Assembly: GCA_021740645.1 (NCBI GenBank) | Contig: JAIOZL010000017.1 | Coordinates: forward strand, 1 to 64,000 | Reading direction: 5' to 3' | Length of the DNA stretch: 64,000 nucleotides | Origin: Bacteroidales bacterium | Lineage (GTDB): Bacteria; Bacteroidota; Bacteroidia; Bacteroidales; JAADJA01 | Shown here: positions 58,961 to 64,000 of the stretch, piece after piece | Layout: each line of letters opens with the position of its first letter | How positions within the stretch are numbered: the first letter of the stretch is position 1 | The notes under the pieces: model-generated | Databases searched by the model: none | What the model saw: only the letters and a program-made list of their open reading frames with translations | Told to the model about the DNA's origin: nothing | Made by a program: the position numbers and the translations under genes

Positions 58961-60751
58961 CTACATTTTATCAGGCACCTCAATGCCTAGTAACGACATC
59001 GCACTTTTAATTATTTTCCCGGTTTGCCAGCTTAATAAGATCCTGAAATTAGATATCTCCGGTTCAACCCTTTTAAGGATAGGTGTATCCTGGTAATAAT
59101 GATTGAAGGCTTTTACCAATTCAAAACAATAGTTGGCAATAACGGCCGGACTATAATTTTCTGCCGCAAGTTTTATTGTTTCAGGCCATTCATAAAATAA
59201 CCTGATGATTCCATATTCCTCCTCATTGATTGAAACTTTCGAGTAATCAACCTGTGTTAAATATTCTTCAGGAGTATTCCCTGCTTTTCTGAAAATAGAT
59301 TGTATCCTGGCATAGGTATATTGAATAAATGGCCCGGTATTCCCGTTAAAATCAATAGATTCTTCAGGATTGAAAAGCATATTTTTCTTTGGGTCCACTT
59401 TTAACATATAATACTTCAATGCACCCAGTCCAATGATGTTGTACAAGCTCGTAAGTTCCTCATCCGGAAAGTCTGCTGTTTTACCTAAGTCCTCTGTTGT
59501 TTTCTTTGCAGTTTTAAACATTTCATCCATTAGGTCATCCGCATCTACAACTGTACCTTCGCGGGATTTCATTCTGCCATCAGGTAATTCAACCATTCCG
59601 TATGATAAATGGTGAATGATGTCATACCATGGGAGATTGAGTTTCTGAATAATTTTTTTAAGCACCTCAAAATGATAAATCTGCTCATTGCCTACTACAT
59701 AAACAAGCTTCTGAGGATTATGGGCATCAAACCTTCGTATCGCTGTTCCTATGTCTTGTGTCATGTAAACAGAAGTGCCATCTTTCCTCAATAACAATTT
59801 TTCATCCAGGCCTTCATCTGTCAAGTCGATCCAGACAGAATTATCACTTTTGGCAAAAAATATTTCTTTTGTTAAACCCTCTAGAACAATTTCTTTGCCC
59901 TCAAGGTATATCTTCGATTCATAATTAATTTCATCGAAATCAACGCCAAGTCTTTTGTAGGTTGCATCAAAGCCTTCATAAGCCCATTGGTTCATGGTAC
60001 GCCAAACCAATAATATATCCTCGTCTGCCTTCTCCCATTTTTGTAGTAGCTTCTGAGCTTCTTTCATGAGAGGTGCTTCAGTAAAGGCATCTTTATCGGT
60101 AAATCCACGGTGAACCAGTTCCTGGATTTGGTCTTTATGTTTTTTATCAAAAAGAACATAATACTTACCCACAAGGTGGTCGCTTTTTATCCCTGATGAT
60201 TCAGGCGTTTCACCATCCCCCCATTTCATCCAGGCCAACATCGATTTGCAGATATGAATTCCCCTATCATTTACCAGGTTAACTTTAATCACTTTATTGC
60301 CGGCTGCTTTTAATATCTGGGATATGGAGAAGCCCAATAAATTATTCCTGACATGGCCCAGGTGCAAAGGTTTATTGGTATTGGGTGAAGAATATTCAAC
60401 AACCAGTGGTTTGCCTGATTTGTAAGGTGTAAAACCAAATTTATCATCCTTTAAAATGGACTGGAAAAAATTTAGCCAATATGCTCCGCTCACCTCCAGG
60501 TTTAAAAACCCTTTGATAACATTGAAGTTTTCAATTTCATCCATTGATTGGATAAGATAATTACCAATTTCATCAGCTGTTTCAGATGGGTTTTTCTTCG
60601 AAAACTTTAGAAGAGGAAATACAACTAAAGTGAAATCGCCGCTAAAGTCACGATTCGTCTTTTCTATCTGGATAAACCCGACCTCAACCACCTGTCCATA
60701 AAGTATTTTAAGCGCTTCAATCGTTTTCGCTTGAATTTTTAGCTGGAGCAT
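58961..60751 (-). CDS. argS: Arginyl-tRNA synthetase
   Basis: 596 aa; VEYSSPNTNKPLHLGHVRNNLLGFSISQILKAAG (HIGH-type), GMVELPDGRMKSREGTVVDADDL, GNTGPFIQYTYARIQSI. Confidence 0.95.
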   Translation of the reverse strand: MLQLKIQAKTIEALKILYGQVVEVGFIQIEKTNRDFSGDFTLVVFPLLKFSKKNPSETADEIGNYLIQSMDEIENFNVIKGFLNLEVSGAYWLNFFQSILKDDKFGFTPYKSGKPLVVEYSSPNTNKPLHLGHVRNNLLGFSISQILKAAGNKVIKVNLVNDRGIHICKSMLAWMKWGDGETPESSGIKSDHLVGKYYVLFDKKHKDQIQELVHRGFTDKDAFTEAPLMKEAQKLLQKWEKADEDILLVWRTMNQWAYEGFDATYKRLGVDFDEINYESKIYLEGKEIVLEGLTKEIFFAKSDNSVWIDLTDEGLDEKLLLRKDGTSVYMTQDIGTAIRRFDAHNPQKLVYVVGNEQIYHFEVLKKIIQKLNLPWYDIIHHLSYGMVELPDGRMKSREGTVVDADDLMDEMFKTAKKTTEDLGKTADFPDEELTSLYNIIGLGALKYYMLKVDPKKNMLFNPEESIDFNGNTGPFIQYTYARIQSIFRKAGNTPEEYLTQVDYSKVSINEEEYGIIRLFYEWPETIKLAAENYSPAVIANYCFELVKAFNHYYQDTPILKRVEPEISNFRILLSWQTGKIIKSAMSLLGIEVPDKM

Positions 60752-60904
60752 AATACTTGTTTTGCTGCAAAATTACACTAAAATTGGTCATATTACAGGC
60801 TAAATATTCTTAACTAACTATTATGTTTTTCACACCTTCCTATTTTGATAAAATATCGATAAAATGTTTTAACTAAATAAATTTCAACATTAAATAAAAA
60901 AATA

Positions 60905-60912
60905 TATCTTTG
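60905..60912 (+). promoter_or_regulatory. Candidate -7 element TATCTTTG upstream of the TPR protein
   Basis: TATCTTTG matches TAnnTTTG, 20 nt before the ATG at 60933; no clear -33. Confidence 0.4.
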
Positions 60913-60932
60913 CGCCCAAATTCAAATTTACA

Positions 60933-61625
60933 ATGGCAAAGAAGAAAGATACTGCTGAAGAACGCATAGTTGCAGTAGAAGAAGCGTTAAGTAAAACGGA
61001 ACAGTTTATCGAAAACAACCAGAAGGTCATCACCTGGGTTGTTGGCGCATTAATCGTTGTGGTCCTTATCTTTTTCGGGTACAGGAAATTTATCCAGCTT
61101 CCAAAAGAGAATGCTGCTCAAATGGCAATTTTCCCTGCACAAAATTATTTTGAACAGGATTCCATCGATCTTGCCTTATTTGGAGATGGTGAAAATTACG
61201 GTTTCGTTGATGTAGCTGATGAATACAGCTCAACAGATGCGGGAAATCTCGCGAAGTACTATGCAGGGATTTGTTATCTTCAAAAGAATGAATACGAAAC
61301 GGCCATTGATTACCTTAAAAAATTTAGCAGTAGTGACCTTCTTTTACCTTCTATGGCTTTAGGAGCAATTGGGGATGCATATATGCAGTTAGGTGAAATC
61401 AATAAAGCAATTGATTATTACTTAGATGCTGCATCAAAAAATGCAAATGATTTTACCGGCCCTACTTTTCTCGTAAAAGCAGGATGGGCATACGAAATCA
61501 ACCAGGATTATAAAGATGCCATTGAAGTGTATACAAAGATAAAAAAGGAATATCCTACTTCGAGGGAAGCCAGAGAGATTGAGAAGTATATCGACAGGGC
61601 AAAAGCCCATACAGGGGAATTATAA
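60933..61625 (+). CDS. Membrane-anchored tetratricopeptide repeat protein
   Basis: Single TM (VITWVVGALIVVVLIFFGYRKF), then TPR-like GNLAKYYAGICYLQKNEYETAIDYLKKF, ALGAIGDAYMQLGEINKAIDYYLDAA, KAGWAYEINQDYKDAIEVYTKIKKEYP. Confidence 0.88.
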   Translation: MAKKKDTAEERIVAVEEALSKTEQFIENNQKVITWVVGALIVVVLIFFGYRKFIQLPKENAAQMAIFPAQNYFEQDSIDLALFGDGENYGFVDVADEYSSTDAGNLAKYYAGICYLQKNEYETAIDYLKKFSSSDLLLPSMALGAIGDAYMQLGEINKAIDYYLDAASKNANDFTGPTFLVKAGWAYEINQDYKDAIEVYTKIKKEYPTSREAREIEKYIDRAKAHTGEL

Positions 61626-61646
61626 TTTTATACAAAGATATTTTGG

Positions 61647-61679
61647 AAACCTGTTCAACACTGAGCAGGTTTTTTTATT
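61647..61679 (+). terminator. Rho-independent terminator between the TPR gene and fmt
   Basis: AAACCTGTTCA (61647-61657) pairs with TGAGCAGGTTT (61662-61672), one G-T wobble, then TTTTTT. Confidence 0.8.
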
Positions 61680-61689
61680 TTTACAAACT

Positions 61690-62658
61690 ATGAATTTAAA
61701 AAAACCATCCATAATTTTTATGGGTACGGCATCTTTTGCAGTCCCCTCACTCGAAATTTTGATTAAGAATCAATATGAGATATTAGCTGTGGTTACAGCT
61801 CCTGATAAACCTTCCGGGAGGGGACAAAAACTCGGCATATCACCGATAAAAGAATTTGCACTAGGACATGGGATTGCTATTCTTCAACCAGAAAATCTTA
61901 AAGATGAAAGTTTTATATCAGGTTTAAAATCACTTAAACCTGACTTGCAAATTGTTGTCGCTTTCCGAATGTTACCAAAAAGTGTCTGGAATATACCAAG
62001 CTTAGGAACATTTAACCTTCATGCATCCTTATTGCCGCAATACCGGGGAGCTGCCCCTATTAATCATGTGCTGATCAATGGGGAAAGAGAAACAGGAGTG
62101 ACTACTTTTTTTATTGATGAAAAAATAGATACCGGGCAGATCATCCTTCAGGATAAGTTAACAATAGCTGAACACGAGAGCGCAGGAGAACTGCACGACC
62201 GTTTGATGAGCCTTGGTTCAAAATTGGTTCTTAAAACCGTGGAAATAATTAAAAAAGGTGAGTATACATTACAAAACCAGGCAAGTTTGGAAGCTATTTC
62301 TTTAAAAGTTGCCCCTAAAATTTTTAAAGAAGATTGTTTAATAAACTGGAACTCGGAGGTGCATAGAATTAAAAATCACATCCGGGGATTAAGTCCTTAT
62401 CCGGGGGCGTATACGCGTCTTGAGCTTAAATCAGGTAGTATTAAGTCGATAAAGGTTTTCGCCGCTGAAATTGATTTAAATAGCCCTTTAACTGGGAAAC
62501 ACGGATATTACTTAAGCGATGGTAAAAATAATATGAAAATTGAAGGAAAAGATGGTTGGGTTGCATTAACTCACCTTCAAATGGAAGGCAAAAAAGCCAT
62601 GCCGATAAAAGATTTTCTCCTGGGATTTGATCCTTCTGAAATTATAAAGGCTTTCTGA
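61690..62658 (+). CDS. fmt: Methionyl-tRNA formyltransferase
   Basis: IIFMGTASFAVPSLEILIKNQYEILAVVTAPDKPSGRGQKL, FNLHASLLPQYRGAAPINHVLINGERETGVTTFFIDEKIDTGQIILQ. ORF track opens at 61579 inside the TPR gene; ATG at 61690 is the likely start. Confidence 0.95.
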   Translation: MNLKKPSIIFMGTASFAVPSLEILIKNQYEILAVVTAPDKPSGRGQKLGISPIKEFALGHGIAILQPENLKDESFISGLKSLKPDLQIVVAFRMLPKSVWNIPSLGTFNLHASLLPQYRGAAPINHVLINGERETGVTTFFIDEKIDTGQIILQDKLTIAEHESAGELHDRLMSLGSKLVLKTVEIIKKGEYTLQNQASLEAISLKVAPKIFKEDCLINWNSEVHRIKNHIRGLSPYPGAYTRLELKSGSIKSIKVFAAEIDLNSPLTGKHGYYLSDGKNNMKIEGKDGWVALTHLQMEGKKAMPIKDFLLGFDPSEIIKAF

Positions 62659-62744
62659 AAAAACATCAAATTAAGTTGGAAATATTTATATCTACATTAA
62701 TTACATACTTTTAAATTCCTTGCTAATAAAGGGTTTTAGGGATT

Positions 62745-62780
62745 GAGTTATTAACAAAAACGCTGAATTATTAACAAAAT
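62745..62780 (+). repeat. Two direct copies of GARTTATTAACAAAA, 20-bp period, upstream of the HU promoter
   Basis: GAGTTATTAACAAAAA (62745-62760) and GAATTATTAACAAAAT (62765-62780), flanked by AAGGGTTTTAG at 62729-62739 and 62782-62792. Confidence 0.65.
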
Positions 62781-62802
62781 CAAGGGTTTTAGCGTTTCGA
62801 CC

Positions 62803-62832
62803 TTGACTTTTCCTAATAATAGCCTATATTTG
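62803..62832 (+). promoter_or_regulatory. Bacteroidetes-type promoter for the HU gene (TTG-N19-TATATTTG)
   Basis: TTG at 62803-62805, TATATTTG at 62825-62832, 29 nt before the HU ATG. Confidence 0.75.
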
Positions 62833-62861
62833 CAGCACATTAACCTTTAAAATTAATAACA

Positions 62862-63134
62862 ATGAACAAAGCAGAATTAATTGATGCAATTGCAGCTGAT
62901 GCTAACTTAACAAAAGCAGATGCCAAAAGAGCTTTAGATGCTTTTGTTGGCGCTACAGCTAAAGCCCTTAAAAAAGGTGACAGGGTTGCTCTCGTTGGAT
63001 TTGGATCATTCTCAGTAGCTAAAAGAGCTGCCAGAACTGGCCGTAATCCTCAAACTGGAAAAGAGATCAAAATTGCCGCTAAAAAAGTAGTTAAATTTAA
63101 GGCAGGTACCGAGTTATCAGATAACGTTAAGTAA
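62862..63134 (+). CDS. HU family DNA-binding protein
   Basis: [82 protein letters not shown]. Confidence 0.96.
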   Translation: MNKAELIDAIAADANLTKADAKRALDAFVGATAKALKKGDRVALVGFGSFSVAKRAARTGRNPQTGKEIKIAAKKVVKFKAGTELSDNVK

Positions 63135-63152
63135 AGTATCGGTATTAAAGAT

Positions 63153-63767
63153 TTAAACCTCCCAAATTTTGGGGGGTTTTTTTATGCCTTTCAAATTCGT
63201 AAGTAAAAACCGATAGGGGAGTCGGGCATCTTCTCCTGCATAATCCACCCCTATGCGGGGCCCTATTAATAGGTCATTATCCTCAACGTTTAATCCGATA
63301 TCCTCTACATAGATTTTCCCCTTTATTAAATCTTCCCCGTTCAACCCCACATGCAATCCCAGGGCCTTTGATGCTTTTCCCGGGCCGTCGCCGAACCCCT
63401 TTTCGCGGAATACTTTTCCAGTTCGCTTCTCCATTACATCTAATCCTGTCATGGGGTAAATTCCTCTCAATAACACCGCATGGGGCAAGCCCGCTTCCCC
63501 GGTAACGAAGTTGAATAGGTGATGAATACCATAGCACAAATAAATATAAGCCATACCTCCATTCCCGAACATAATTTCAGTTCTTGCTGTCCGCCGGTTA
63601 TTCCATGCATGAGATGCCCTGTCTATTGCTCCTGCGTAAGCCTCCGTTTCGATAATAACAGCTGAGGTAGTAAATCCATTTATTTTAGATACTATTAACT
63701 TTCCTATCAAATCTCTTGCAATTTGCACCACATCTTCGCGGGTATAAAAAGTTCGATCCAGCTTCAT
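63153..63767 (-). CDS. 3-methyladenine DNA glycosylase (AAG/MPG family)
   Basis: YTREDVVQIARDLIGKLIV, IIETEAYAGAIDRASHAWNNRRTARTEIMFGNGGMAYIYLCYGIHHLFNFVTG, GDGPGKASKALGL. Confidence 0.95.
   Translation of the reverse strand: MKLDRTFYTREDVVQIARDLIGKLIVSKINGFTTSAVIIETEAYAGAIDRASHAWNNRRTARTEIMFGNGGMAYIYLCYGIHHLFNFVTGEAGLPHAVLLRGIYPMTGLDVMEKRTGKVFREKGFGDGPGKASKALGLHVGLNGEDLIKGKIYVEDIGLNVEDNDLLIGPRIGVDYAGEDARLPYRFLLTNLKGIKKPPKIWEV
63155..63183 (+). terminator. Rho-independent terminator of the HU gene (overlaps the 3' end of the convergent glycosylase ORF)
   Basis: AAACCTCCC (63155-63163), loop AAATTTT, GGGGGGTTT (63171-63179) with one wobble, then TTTT. Confidence 0.85.
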
Positions 63768-63816
63768 AAGTCAAAATCAATTGTTACTTTTGGAAAATCG
63801 TACAAATATAATTTTA

Positions 63817-64000
63817 ATGGTTAAAAAAATATTCATCCTTGGCCTTTATCTGTTCTTTCTTTTTGAGGCATCTCAGGCAAAGGAGGTGACTCAAAATATG
63901 GCAAATACCATTGCACTCAATTTTATTCTGGCTACTTTTCCTGAGCTCAATATTACTAGAACAGAACAAATAATTGAATTGGGCGAAGAAGGACTTCCTC
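63817..64000 (+). CDS. Secreted protein N-terminus, partial (possibly a peptidase propeptide)
   Basis: MVKKIFILGLYLFFLFEASQAKEVTQNMANTIALNFILATFPELNITRTEQIIELGEEGLP..., signal peptide then an A..IA.NFI pattern seen in C10/Spi-type propeptides. Open to window end; TACTTTTG at 63785-63792 upstream. Confidence 0.45.
   Translation, partial: MVKKIFILGLYLFFLFEASQAKEVTQNMANTIALNFILATFPELNITRTEQIIELGEEGLP

Noticed and set aside
58925-58965. tRNA-like string on minus (GGTTCAACTCCCTGCATCAAGGGCCA) next to argS
   Set aside because: Resembles a tRNA T-arm and acceptor end, but the T-stem does not pair (GTAGG vs CCCTG) and the upstream bases are the argS coding end (...GAT AAA ATG TAG).
61579-61689. N-terminal extension of fmt in the ORF track
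   Set aside because: It overlaps the TPR gene and reads through a terminator (61647-61679); the conserved Fmt N-terminus begins at ATG 61690.
1-64000. Prophage, transposon or genomic island
   Set aside because: No integrase, transposase, terminal inverted repeats, att-like tRNA junction or phage structural genes seen; gene content is housekeeping or metabolic.

Overview
This 64 kb window looks like ordinary chromosome from a Bacteroidetes (Bacteroidales/Marinilabiliales-like) bacterium. Evidence is AT-rich DNA, TAnnTTTG-type -7 promoter elements, Bacteroidetes-style sufBCDSE plus DUF59 order, and a tricorn-like S41 protease. No rRNA, convincing tRNA, CRISPR, phage or insertion sequence was seen. 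Readable content: a partial TonB-like protein, SpmAB-like protein, SAM hydrolase (DUF62), PhoH, PurC, DegT aminotransferase, GT-C-like membrane protein, Dxs, the SUF operon, ThiL, UvrC, a 2-oxoacid:ferredoxin oxidoreductase operon, aminotransferase, porin, C69 dipeptidase, SSS symporter, CoA-transferase A/B, AbgT transporter, GH16-like protein, ADP-forming acyl-CoA synthetase, DhaL-DegV fusion, MscS-like protein, a 1725-aa transporter/ATPase fusion, a PAS-only protein, a pirin, tricorn-like protease, glycogen synthase-phosphorylase fusion, ArgS, a TPR protein, Fmt, HU and 3-methyladenine glycosylase. The best candidates for something undescribed are: (1) a 1725-aa SLC12/cation-chloride-cotransporter-like protein fused to a long helical region and a P-loop ATPase, 20 nt upstream of an MscS-like gene; (2) a signal-less protein with about four 65-70 aa charged/aromatic repeats and a GH16-like domain whose two catalytic Glu are replaced (HVDILK); (3) a multi-PAS protein with no kinase domain, coupled by a 4-nt overlap to a small membrane protein; (4) single-chain fusions (FakA-like/FakB-like, glycogen synthase/phosphorylase) and a compact peptide-fermentation locus. 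All family calls are by eye; no searches were run.
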